Below the pieces are notes generated by a model. It was given only the letters and a program-made list of their open reading frames with translations. It did not search any database and was not told where the DNA came from. Source: Eubacteriales bacterium (lineage in GTDB: Bacteria; Bacillota; Clostridia; Peptostreptococcales; Anaerovoracaceae). Taken from it: DNA of 8,377 nt. The DNA lies in the NCBI GenBank assembly GCA_029098205.1, contig JAQXNW010000093.1, forward strand, positions 1 to 8,377. Reading direction: 5' to 3'. Each line of letters begins with the position of its first letter. Position 1 is the stretch's first letter. Made by a program: the position numbers and the translations under genes. Shown here piece by piece: positions 1 to 6,267 of the stretch.

Positions 1-219
1 GATTATGTAACATCTCCGATTATGCCGCAGGCGAAGCTGATTTACGGTATTGGCTGCGGTGCGGTAACTATGATCATCCGTCTCATGTGCTCTTATCCGG
101 AAGGCGTTTCCTTCGCGATTCTGTTCATGAACGTTATGACCCCGCTGATTGAGAAGAATGTCGTTTCCAAGTACTACGCGAGTCTTTACGGAGGAGGTGC
201 CAAGAAAGATGAAAAATAA
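1..219 (+). CDS. rnfD: RnfD, C-terminal fragment: membrane subunit of Rnf complex
   Basis: This is the last 72 codons of an integral membrane subunit of the Rnf ferredoxin:NAD+ oxidoreductase; the start lies upstream of the window. Reading frame 1 opens with DYVTSP, a family motif near the C-terminus of RnfD/NqrB. It continues through a hydrophobic helix and the PEGVSFAILFMN segment followed by PLIEK, both typical of the family. The covalent FMN site of RnfD lies in the missing N-terminal part, so it cannot be checked here. The end overlaps the rnfG start by 11 nt, which indicates translational coupling. The gene order D-G-E-A-B supports the assignment, and rnfC is expected upstream. The family assignment is secure from the conserved tail and context. 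Confidence 0.93.
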   Translation, partial: DYVTSPIMPQAKLIYGIGCGAVTMIIRLMCSYPEGVSFAILFMNVMTPLIEKNVVSKYYASLYGGGAKKDEK

Positions 220-784
220 TAATGATACTTTCAAGGAATACATTGCTCCGGTTGTCGTTCTGGTCTGCATCTGCCTGGTTATCACGGCGGCTTTGGCGCT
301 TACGTACGGCGTAGCGAACCCGATCATCGTGAAAAACGCGAAAGCGAACGCGGATGCTGCGCGGCAGCAGCTGATCACGGATGCGGATTCTTTCAAAGAA
401 TATAATGGCAAGCTTCACGTTCAGGAAGCAGGGAAAGTTTACGCGACGGAAGCGTATAAGGCGACGAACGGTACCGGTGTGGTTGTTACCGTAAACACAA
501 GCTCGTTCGGCGGCGCTCTCACAATGATGGTCGGAATCGACAAATCCGGAAAGATCACCGGAGTCAAGGTCACCGATCACTCGGACACACCGGGTGTCGG
601 CACCAAGAACTGGGATTCCGAAAATATGGATTCCCGCTATGACGGAATCAGTAAACTGAACTCCACGAACGTCAAAGACGGGCAGATCAAGTACGTCAGC
701 GGCGCTTCGGTAACCGGCGCGGCCATCCATAAGGGTGTTTACTGCGCGCTGGCACAGTATAAAGATATGGGAGGTGCGAAGTAA
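209..784 (+). CDS. rnfG: RnfG: flavin-carrying subunit of Rnf complex
   Basis: A 191-aa electron-transfer subunit anchored by one N-terminal transmembrane helix (about residues 12-35) with an extracytoplasmic FMN-binding domain. The domain shows GGALTMMVGI, the family's HxxTPGxG element as H124-SDTPGVG, and the flavin-attachment region SGASVTG at 164-170. FMN is normally attached by ApbE to the Thr of a D-x-x-(S/T)-G-A-T motif. Here that position is Ser167 and the Asp position is Lys161, so the site is atypical but recognisable. I chose the ATG at 209 because GAGGAGG (191-197) precedes it; in-frame upstream ATGs at 149 and 158 lie deep in rnfD and would add a non-homologous tail. Its stop codon shares one base with the rnfE start (TAATG). 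Confidence 0.93.
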   Translation: MKNNNDTFKEYIAPVVVLVCICLVITAALALTYGVANPIIVKNAKANADAARQQLITDADSFKEYNGKLHVQEAGKVYATEAYKATNGTGVVVTVNTSSFGGALTMMVGIDKSGKITGVKVTDHSDTPGVGTKNWDSENMDSRYDGISKLNSTNVKDGQIKYVSGASVTGAAIHKGVYCALAQYKDMGGAK

Positions 785-1461
785 TGGCAAAAGAAGGCAG
801 TAAACTTCAGTATCTGACCAATGGTATTCTGAAGGAGAACCCGAGTCTGGTTCTTGTACTGGGGACGTGCCCGACTCTGGCAACGACCTCTTCTGTTACG
901 AATGGATTCGGAATGGGCATTTCCGCGGCAGCGGTACTGATCTGCTCGAACATCGTTATTTCGGCGATTCGTAAACTTGTTCCTGATAAGGTAAGAATCC
1001 CGTGCTACATCACGGTTATTGCGGGATTTGTAACGGTTGTGCAGCTTCTTCTGCAGGCATACGTTCCAACACTGTATTCTTCTCTGGGTCTGTACATTCC
1101 GCTGATCGTAGTAAACTGCATCATCCTCGGAAGAGCGGAGATGTTTGCGAACAAGCATACGGTCTTTGAGTCCGCGCTGGACGGTATTGGAATGGGACTT
1201 GGATTTACTCTGACACTGGTTGTCATGGGTTCCATCCGTGAGATCTTAGGCGCTGGAACATGGCTTGGAATTCCTCTTCTTTCGAAATTCATCCCTGGAA
1301 TGGGAATCTTCAATCTGGCTCCGGGCGGATTCTTCGTATTTGCTGTTGTAATGGCATGCGCACACTGGCTGACCAGAGACAAGAGCAAGATCCGCGATAC
1401 CGTAGGCGAGATGGATTTGTTCACGGAAGCGCAGGAACTGAAAGAGAAGAAGGAGGCGTAG
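784..1461 (+). CDS. rnfE: RnfE: integral membrane subunit of Rnf complex
   Basis: A 225-aa polytopic membrane protein (about six helices), paralogous to RnfA and equivalent to NqrD. It begins with the family signature NGILKENPSLVLVLGTCP. Cys29 (LGTCP) and Cys112 (VNCIILGRAE) sit in the two half-membrane repeats, at the positions that in Nqr/Rnf structures coordinate a membrane-buried [2Fe-2S] cluster shared with RnfA. That cluster passes electrons across the membrane. The C-terminus is a charged cytoplasmic tail rich in Lys and Glu. A GGGAGG site lies just upstream in the end of rnfG, and the rnfA ribosome binding site lies in the last codons of rnfE. Length and motifs are normal for the family. 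Confidence 0.95.
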   Translation: MAKEGSKLQYLTNGILKENPSLVLVLGTCPTLATTSSVTNGFGMGISAAAVLICSNIVISAIRKLVPDKVRIPCYITVIAGFVTVVQLLLQAYVPTLYSSLGLYIPLIVVNCIILGRAEMFANKHTVFESALDGIGMGLGFTLTLVVMGSIREILGAGTWLGIPLLSKFIPGMGIFNLAPGGFFVFAVVMACAHWLTRDKSKIRDTVGEMDLFTEAQELKEKKEA

Positions 1462-1465
1462 GTAG

Positions 1466-2047
1466 ATGCTGGGCAATCTGGTTGTAATCATTATCAGCAT
1501 GGTGCTGGTAAATAACTACCCTCTGGCGCAGTTCCTCGGAATCTGCCCGTTCCTGGGTGTATCAAAAGATCTGGACTCCGCGAAAGGCATGGGCTGGGCG
1601 GTAGTCTTCGTTATGGTTGTCGCGACTGCGGCGACATGGCCGCTGCAGCAGGTTCTGAATCATTTCGGAATCGGCTATCTGCAGACCGTTGTATTTATTC
1701 TTGTCATCGCGTTCCTGGTACAGCTGATCGAGATGTTTATGAAGAAGAGCATGCCTGCTCTTTATACAGCGCTTGGTGTATACCTTCCGCTGATCACGAC
1801 AAACTGCACCGTACTCGGTGTCTGCATTTCGAACATTGACAATAATTATGGATATATCGAGTCTCTGGTGAACGCGTTCGGCGCTGGTCTTGGATACCTC
1901 TTCGGTATGCTGCTGATGGCCGGTGTCCGGACAAAACTGGTGGATGAGGAAAATTTCCCGTCGCCGTTCCGGGGCTTCCCGATCGTCCTTGTAACTGCAG
2001 CAATCATGTCCCTGGGCTTCATGGGCTTCAGCGGCATGTTCAGTTAA
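1466..2047 (+). CDS. rnfA: RnfA: integral membrane subunit of Rnf complex
   Basis: A 193-aa polytopic membrane protein (about six helices) equivalent to NqrE, with inverted topology relative to RnfE. Conserved Cys27 (LGICPFLGVS) and Cys114 (TTNCTVLGV) match the ligands of the intramembrane [2Fe-2S] cluster held between RnfA and RnfE. NNYPLAQFLGICPF at the N-terminus is a clear family signature. The start at 1466 lies 4 nt after the rnfE stop and is preceded by AAGGAGG (about 1450-1456). Length is exactly usual for RnfA/RsxA. Together with RnfD and RnfE it forms the ion-translocating membrane core. Nothing in the sequence looks abnormal. Confidence 0.95.
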   Translation: MLGNLVVIIISMVLVNNYPLAQFLGICPFLGVSKDLDSAKGMGWAVVFVMVVATAATWPLQQVLNHFGIGYLQTVVFILVIAFLVQLIEMFMKKSMPALYTALGVYLPLITTNCTVLGVCISNIDNNYGYIESLVNAFGAGLGYLFGMLLMAGVRTKLVDEENFPSPFRGFPIVLVTAAIMSLGFMGFSGMFS

Positions 2048-2068
2048 GAAAGGGGAGTGCGGTAGAAA

Positions 2069-2953
2069 ATGTCAAGTTTCTTAATTCCGGTAATCCTGGT
2101 TGTAGCCATTGGATTTGTAGCGGCTGCGGTGCTTGCTTTCGCTTCTAAGGTTTTTGCGATCGAAGTAGACCAGACGCAGGTTGATATCCGTGCGGTGCTC
2201 CCGGGAGCGAACTGCGGCGGATGCGGATTCGCTGGATGCGACGATTACGCCAGCGCGCTTGCGTCGGATCATACGACTCCATGCACGAGGTGCGTAGTCG
2301 GCGGCGCGGCGGTTGCTGAGCAGATCGCGAATATTCTGGGCGTTTCCGCAGGAGCTGAAGAGAAGGAAGTCGCGGTTGTTATGTGCAACGGCACAAGTGC
2401 GGCTGCGAAAAAACTCGCGGATTATGAAGATTTTAAGACCTGTAAGGCAGCGAAATCCATCTGCGGCGGAAATAAGATCTGCCAGTATGGATGCCTTGGT
2501 CTTGGCGACTGCAACGCGGCATGTCAGTTTGACGCGATTCATGTAAGAGACGGCGTCGCATGGGTAGACCGCAGCAAGTGCACAAGCTGCGGCGCATGCG
2601 TGAGGGCTTGTCCGAATCATCTGATTCGTCTTGCGCCTGAGAAAAACCTTGTATTCGTACGCTGCTCCAATAAGGACAAGGCGCGCGACGCGATGCAGGC
2701 CTGCAAGAACGCGTGCATCGGATGCAAAAAGTGCGAGAACACCTGCAAATTCGATGCAGTGCATGTAACCGACAACCTTTCTTTCATCGATCCGGCAAAA
2801 TGCAAAAATTGCGGTATGTGTGAGAAAGTCTGCCCGACCGGAAACATCATTAATATGCGTCTGGTCATGAAGGCGGCGAAAGACAAGAAGGAAGGAAAGG
2901 TCGTACCTCCGGCACCGAAGCAGGAGCCGGCGCAGCAGAGCGCACAGGCGTAA
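2069..2953 (+). CDS. rnfB: RnfB: polyferredoxin subunit of Rnf complex
   Basis: A 294-aa iron-sulfur protein, the likely entry point for electrons from reduced ferredoxin. Residues 5-30 form an N-terminal membrane anchor. Next comes the RnfB-type four-cysteine domain (NCGGCGFAGC at 48-57 with Cys75 as the probable fourth ligand), and then four ferredoxin-type Cys groups. These are C138/C142/C148/C152 (QYGCLGLGDC signature), C171/C174/C177/C181, C216/C219/C222/C226 and C245/C248/C251/C255. This long multi-cluster form is typical of clostridial RnfB. In the first and third groups the usual proline after the last Cys is Gln or Lys. The tail from about residue 277 is low-complexity, rich in Pro, Gln and Ala. 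A purine-rich site (AAGGGGAG, 2050-2057) precedes the start by 11 nt. Confidence 0.95.
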   Translation: MSSFLIPVILVVAIGFVAAAVLAFASKVFAIEVDQTQVDIRAVLPGANCGGCGFAGCDDYASALASDHTTPCTRCVVGGAAVAEQIANILGVSAGAEEKEVAVVMCNGTSAAAKKLADYEDFKTCKAAKSICGGNKICQYGCLGLGDCNAACQFDAIHVRDGVAWVDRSKCTSCGACVRACPNHLIRLAPEKNLVFVRCSNKDKARDAMQACKNACIGCKKCENTCKFDAVHVTDNLSFIDPAKCKNCGMCEKVCPTGNIINMRLVMKAAKDKKEGKVVPPAPKQEPAQQSAQA

Positions 2954-2982
2954 CGGATACTCCGGACTATGACAGGTCTGTC

Positions 2983-3028
2983 CTGCCGCATCTCTTCGCG
3001 GGATGCGAAAGGCAGAATGCGGATTTTT
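2983..3028 (+). terminator. Possible intrinsic terminator after rnfB, with alternative folds
   Basis: About 30 nt after the rnfB stop, CTGCC (2983-2987) can pair with GGCAG (3011-3015), enclosing GCATC (2988-2992) paired with GATGC (3002-3006). Alternatively CCGCAT (2986-2991) pairs with ATGCGG (3017-3022), which abuts a run of five T (3024-3028), the arrangement expected of an intrinsic terminator. The two folds are mutually exclusive because they share 2986-2991. The T run is short and the second fold leaves a long loop, so termination strength is uncertain. The position is right for the end of the rnf operon. Confidence 0.4.
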
Positions 3029-3049
3029 CCGAAATAATCTAAAAGCATG

Positions 3050-3098
3050 CAAGGGAGCTTTGTGATAGATCAATTGGATCTATACACAGAGCTCCTTG
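3050..3098 (+). repeat. 49-nt inverted repeat / long hairpin between rnfB and argD
   Basis: The two arms are about 22 nt each around a 5-nt loop (AATTG, 3072-3076). The inner seven pairs (3065-3071 with 3077-3083) are perfect. The outer part pairs with one bulged A (3084), one bulged G and a G-T wobble, ending in CAAGG with CCTTG. No T run follows, so it is not a standard intrinsic terminator on the + strand. It could stabilise the 3' end of rnf mRNA, help termination, or act as a protein-binding site, because its right arm overlaps the proposed -35 box of the next promoter. Confidence 0.6.
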
Positions 3099-3112
3099 TG
3101 TATTATAATACA
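3081..3112 (+). promoter_or_regulatory. Predicted promoter for the argD unit, -10 box inside a palindrome
   Basis: A consensus TATAAT (3104-3109) lies 17 nt after TATACA (3081-3086), which matches four of six -35 positions. Transcription would begin near 3116, about 30 nt before the argD start. The -10 box lies within TGTATTATAATACA (3099-3112), a perfect 14-bp palindrome that could be an operator. The -35 box lies in the right arm of the hairpin at 3050-3098. The promoter is inferred from consensus only. Confidence 0.55.
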
Positions 3113-3144
3113 GATATGTTTATATATTTGCAAAGAGGTACGGA

Positions 3145-4362
3145 ATGAAATTAAAGGATTACGGTTTAACGCCGGAGCAGGTTATTGAGAAAACAAAAAA
3201 ATATCTGATCGAACCGGGAAAGAGACTCGATTTTGTCTGTGAACGGGCCGAAGGAATGTATATGTATGACAGCGCAGGACAGGCATATCTGGATTTCTTC
3301 GCCGGAATTGCGGTTAACAGCGCCGGATCCTGCAATCCGGCGGTTGTGAAAGCGATTCAGGATCAGGCTGCGGATGTAATGCACGCTTCTGCGTATATTT
3401 ATACATTACCGCTTGCGCTTCTTTCAGAGAGAGTATGCACATCCACCGGGATGGATAAGGTATTTTTCCAGAATTCCGGTGCGGAAGCAAATGAAGCCAT
3501 GATCAAGATGGCGCGGAAATACGGCATCGATCATTATGGTGCGAATGATTGGAAAATCGTAACAGCGAGAGGTTCGTTCCACGGCCGTACACTGGGCGCG
3601 ATGGCAGCGACCGGCCAGCCGGATAATGCCTGTCAGATGGGATTCGGTCCGATGGTTCCCGGATTTTCGTATGCGGAGTATAATAATCTGGAGAGCTTCC
3701 GGGAAGCGGTTGATGATGACACCATTGCGATTATGCTGGAGCCTGTTGAAGGCGAAAGCGGCGTTTACCCGGCGACACCGGAATTCATGAAAGGAATCCG
3801 CGAGCTCTGCGATGAGAAAGGAATTCTGCTCCTGCTGGATGAAGTGCAGACCGGATGGGGTCGCACAGGTTCTTTGATGGCGTATATGGGATACGGAATT
3901 AAGCCGGATATTATTTCCATGGCAAAGGCTCTTGGCGGCGGCGTTCCGATCGGAGCTGTCGCTGCGAAAGAGGCGGTCGCGAAAGCCTTCACGCCGGGAT
4001 CGCATGGAAGCACGTTCGGCGGCAATGCGCTTGTCTGCGCGGCGGCTCTTGCGGAAACCGACGAGATCATTTCCAAGAATCTTCCGGCAAATGCAGCGAA
4101 AGTCGGTCCGTATCTCATGGAGAAGCTCCGTGGTCTTCCGCACGTGAAGGAAGTGCGCGGACGCGGTCTCATGGTCGGCGTGGAATTTGACGACGCGGTA
4201 GAGGCCGGAGCGCTGAAGGAGCAGCTGTTCAAAAACCATCTTCTTGTAACAGCGATTGGAAACCGGATTCTCCGTCTGGTTCCGCCGCTGATCTGCACAG
4301 AGGCGGACTGTGACAAGGCTGCGGAGATCCTGAATAAATCCGTTTTGGAATTGACCGAATAG
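3145..4362 (+). CDS. argD: Class III aminotransferase, acetylornithine aminotransferase-like (ArgD)
   Basis: A 405-aa PLP-dependent fold-type I aminotransferase. Cofactor motifs are intact: NSGAEANE (110-117), SFHGRT (144-149, aromatic stacking region), LLLDEVQTGWGRTG with Asp232, SMAKALGGG with the Schiff-base Lys261, and GSTFGGN with Thr290 for the phosphate. The C-terminal RLVPPL element is typical of ArgD. Length and the SFHGRT, MAATGQ and HGSTFGGN signatures favour N-acetylornithine (or succinyldiaminopimelate) aminotransferase over the longer 4-aminobutyrate enzymes. No other arginine gene lies nearby; the next gene is a glutamine synthetase homologue, so action on another omega-amine (ornithine, putrescine, GABA) remains possible. 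AGAGG (3134-3138) precedes the ATG. The usual GHCHP near the N-terminus reads GSCNP here. Confidence 0.8.
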   Translation: MKLKDYGLTPEQVIEKTKKYLIEPGKRLDFVCERAEGMYMYDSAGQAYLDFFAGIAVNSAGSCNPAVVKAIQDQAADVMHASAYIYTLPLALLSERVCTSTGMDKVFFQNSGAEANEAMIKMARKYGIDHYGANDWKIVTARGSFHGRTLGAMAATGQPDNACQMGFGPMVPGFSYAEYNNLESFREAVDDDTIAIMLEPVEGESGVYPATPEFMKGIRELCDEKGILLLLDEVQTGWGRTGSLMAYMGYGIKPDIISMAKALGGGVPIGAVAAKEAVAKAFTPGSHGSTFGGNALVCAAALAETDEIISKNLPANAAKVGPYLMEKLRGLPHVKEVRGRGLMVGVEFDDAVEAGALKEQLFKNHLLVTAIGNRILRLVPPLICTEADCDKAAEILNKSVLELTE

Positions 4363-4394
4363 CGCGGGCGTTTCGATCTATGAGTGAATCATGG

Positions 4395-4421
4395 AAGGCT
4401 CCTTTAGTAGGAGCCTTTTTT
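4395..4421 (+). terminator. Intrinsic terminator/attenuator in the glutamine synthetase leader
   Basis: AAGGCTCC (4395-4402) pairs perfectly with GGAGCCTT (4410-4417), extended by a T-A pair to leave a 5-nt loop, and runs into six T (4416-4421). It sits 33 nt after the argD stop and 31 nt before the synthetase ATG. No convincing promoter fits between the terminator and that ATG, so the downstream genes appear to need readthrough. That makes it a candidate antitermination target of the ANTAR protein encoded one gene downstream. The terminator itself is clear; its regulation is inferred. Confidence 0.85.
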
Positions 4422-4452
4422 AGAATGTAATTTCATCAGGAAGGAGAGGACC

Positions 4453-5655
4453 ATGCGGACATTTGAGGATGCGCAGGAATTTGTCGAAGAGGAAGATGTG
4501 AAATTCATCCGTCTTTCTTTTGTGGATGTACGTGGGAAGATGCGGAACATTGCGATTATGCCGGAAAATTTGAAACATGCCTGTGAATACGGCATCCCCT
4601 TTGATTCATCTGCGATGCGGGGAAGACCAGCCGACGGAAGACAGGAATATTTCCTGTTCCCGGATATCAGTACACTTGGTCTGATTCCCTGGAGACCGGT
4701 GGACGGCCGGGTCGCGCGGATGTTCTGCGACATTCGGGATCAGGAAGGGAAGCTTTGCCTGAGCGACAGCCGGAGAATCCTGAAAGAGGCTGTGGAAGCG
4801 GCTGCGGAGAAAGGCATCTGGTTTGAAACCTGTACAGACTTTGAATTTTATCTTTTCCATCTGAACGAGCGCGGTGAGAAAACCGATGTGCCGCTGGACT
4901 ACGCGGGATATTTCGATGTTGCGCCGGAAGACAAAGGAGAGAATATCCGCCGGGAAATCAGCTTTGAGCTGGTCGATATGGGAATCCAGCCCCGTTCCTC
5001 CCATCATGAGGAAGGGCCGGGACAGAATGAGGTCGACTTTGACTACAGCGATCCGGTTTCCGCAGCGGATAATGCGGAGATCTTCCGTTGGATGGTAAAG
5101 AATATCGCGGCGTCGAACGGCCTTTGGGCCGACTTTTCGCCAAAGCCGATTGCCGATCAGACCGGAGACGGCGTTCATTATAATTTTGTCCTTCATACCG
5201 ATGACGGAGAGGACGCGGAGCAGAAGGTCATGGACTCTTTCGCAGCCGGCATTCTACGAAGAGCGAGGGAAATCACGCTGTTCCTGAATCCGGTGGAGGA
5301 TTCCTATAAGCGGCTTGGCGTTCTGAAGGCGCCGAAATACGTAGCGTGGACGAAAAACAGACGGGATCAGTTTTTATGCTTCCCGGTCGGACGAGGCCGC
5401 CGTTCTGTGGAGCTTCGCTCTCCGGATCCGGCGTCGAATCCGTATATCGCGATGGCTTTGTCGATTTACGCGGGACTCGAAGGAGTGGAAGAAGATCTTC
5501 TTCTGGATCCGGAGCAGGAAAATGCACGCGGGGAATCGGTCGAGAAGATCCCCGGAACCTTGAAGGAAGCGTATCAGGCTGCGAAGAGCAGCGAGTTTGT
5601 CCGCCGGTATGTGCCGGATGATTTCTTTGCACTGTATGAAAACTTGGAGGGATAG
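4453..5655 (+). CDS. Glutamine synthetase family protein, class I-like, short and with altered catalytic residues
   Basis: A 400-aa member of the glutamine synthetase fold family. The beta-grasp N-terminal domain has VDVRG (24-28) and FDSS (50-53). The catalytic domain has TDFEF (128-132), HHEEGPGQNE (184-193, two metal Glu), SPKP (229-232), GDGVHYN (238-244, His242), DSYKRL (283-288) and RSVELRSPDPASNPY (317-331). Firmicute class I enzymes are about 440 aa; this one lacks roughly the last 40 residues. Key departures, in Salmonella numbering: Glu327 of the flap is Lys292, Arg344 is Cys309, Ser53 is Ala54 and Glu129 is Asp129. True glutamine synthesis is therefore doubtful. A gamma-glutamyl ligase for another amine, or a regulatory role, is possible. 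AAGGAG (4441-4446) precedes the start, and the next gene begins 6 nt after the stop. Confidence 0.88.
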   Translation: MRTFEDAQEFVEEEDVKFIRLSFVDVRGKMRNIAIMPENLKHACEYGIPFDSSAMRGRPADGRQEYFLFPDISTLGLIPWRPVDGRVARMFCDIRDQEGKLCLSDSRRILKEAVEAAAEKGIWFETCTDFEFYLFHLNERGEKTDVPLDYAGYFDVAPEDKGENIRREISFELVDMGIQPRSSHHEEGPGQNEVDFDYSDPVSAADNAEIFRWMVKNIAASNGLWADFSPKPIADQTGDGVHYNFVLHTDDGEDAEQKVMDSFAAGILRRAREITLFLNPVEDSYKRLGVLKAPKYVAWTKNRRDQFLCFPVGRGRRSVELRSPDPASNPYIAMALSIYAGLEGVEEDLLLDPEQENARGESVEKIPGTLKEAYQAAKSSEFVRRYVPDDFFALYENLEG

Positions 5656-5661
5656 GGAGGC

Positions 5662-6267
5662 ATGAAGGATCGGCAGGGAGCACTGATCGTGTCCTCGTCG
5701 GAGAGTGTATTTTCGACGATGCGGCGAATGCTCAGAGGAACGGATTTTGCCTTTGTCCGTTACGCGCCGACAATGACAAAGGCGAAGCAGCAGCTTGCCC
5801 GGGATTCGTTCGGTCTTGTTATCATCTATACTCCCCTTCCGGATGAGTTCGGCCTTGAGTCCGCCGCGGAGCTCAGCGAGCGCTGGTATGGCGGAATCGT
5901 GTTGATGGTGGCGCAGGATATCTATGAGCAGGCCCGCCGGAAAGTACGGGGGACAGGAGTCTGTCTTCTGTCAAAAAGAGTGTCCGGCGCTGAGTTCCTG
6001 CAGGCGGTGGACATCGTTATGGCGCAGGTCAGCCGGATGCAGCGTATTACGCAGGAATACGACCGGCTGAAGCGAAAGCTTGCGGAGCTTAATGATGTCA
6101 GCCGGGCAAAATGTCTTCTTATTGAGCGCGAGCGGATGACAGAGGAGGAAGCGCATGAATTTCTGGTGCATGAGGCGATGAATACTGGAAAGACCAGGAA
6201 GGCTGTCGCAGAGCATATTCTTCGAAAATACGGAAGGCCGTCACAGACGGGCGGGGTGAATAAATGA
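5662..6267 (+). CDS. ANTAR-domain RNA-binding antiterminator with pseudo-receiver domain (NitR/NasT-like)
   Basis: A 201-aa two-domain regulator. Residues 7-120 resemble a response-regulator receiver, but the phospho-acceptor Asp is Tyr56 (GLVIIYTPLP), the acidic pair is Ser11-Ser12 (IVSSSES) and the switch Thr is Val83; only Lys105 remains. It is therefore unlikely to be phosphorylated. A coiled coil (about 124-145) leads to a C-terminal ANTAR domain (about 136-190) with RAKCLLIERERMTEEEAHEF and the closing AVAEHIL helix. ANTAR proteins bind paired RNA hairpins and prevent termination. A NitR-type ANTAR gene directly downstream of glnA is known in solventogenic clostridia, which matches this position. 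GGAGGG (5646-5651) precedes the ATG. The stop overlaps pgeF by 4 nt. The signal sensed cannot be read from sequence. Confidence 0.88.
   Translation: MKDRQGALIVSSSESVFSTMRRMLRGTDFAFVRYAPTMTKAKQQLARDSFGLVIIYTPLPDEFGLESAAELSERWYGGIVLMVAQDIYEQARRKVRGTGVCLLSKRVSGAEFLQAVDIVMAQVSRMQRITQEYDRLKRKLAELNDVSRAKCLLIERERMTEEEAHEFLVHEAMNTGKTRKAVAEHILRKYGRPSQTGGVNK

Noticed and set aside
2971..2982. Inverted repeat GACAG-GT-CTGTC after rnfB
   Set aside because: The arms are only 5 bp with a 2-nt centre, too small for an RNA hairpin and likely by chance.
2081..3073. Open frame of 330 codons on the - strand opposite rnfB
   Set aside because: rnfB is unmistakable on the + strand. The antisense product is Arg/Cys-rich without a recognisable domain and would run through the intergenic hairpins.
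3099..3112. GlnR/TnrA binding box
   Set aside because: The half sites TGT and ACA are 8 nt apart, whereas the box needs TGTnA-N7-TnACA over 17 bp.
3424..4316. Two long - strand open frames opposite the aminotransferase
   Set aside because: Both are antisense shadows of a gene with complete PLP motifs; neither has a plausible ribosome binding site or domain.
4363..4400. Paired hexaloop hairpins expected for an ANTAR RNA target
   Set aside because: Only ATGA/TCAT with a 5-nt loop forms before the terminator; the loop size and the second hairpin do not fit the known motif.
5011..5200. Asn244 in place of the second His of the GxGMHxH motif as a sign of lost activity in the synthetase
   Set aside because: As I recall, active Bacillus-type class I enzymes also carry Asn at this position, so it is not evidence of altered function.
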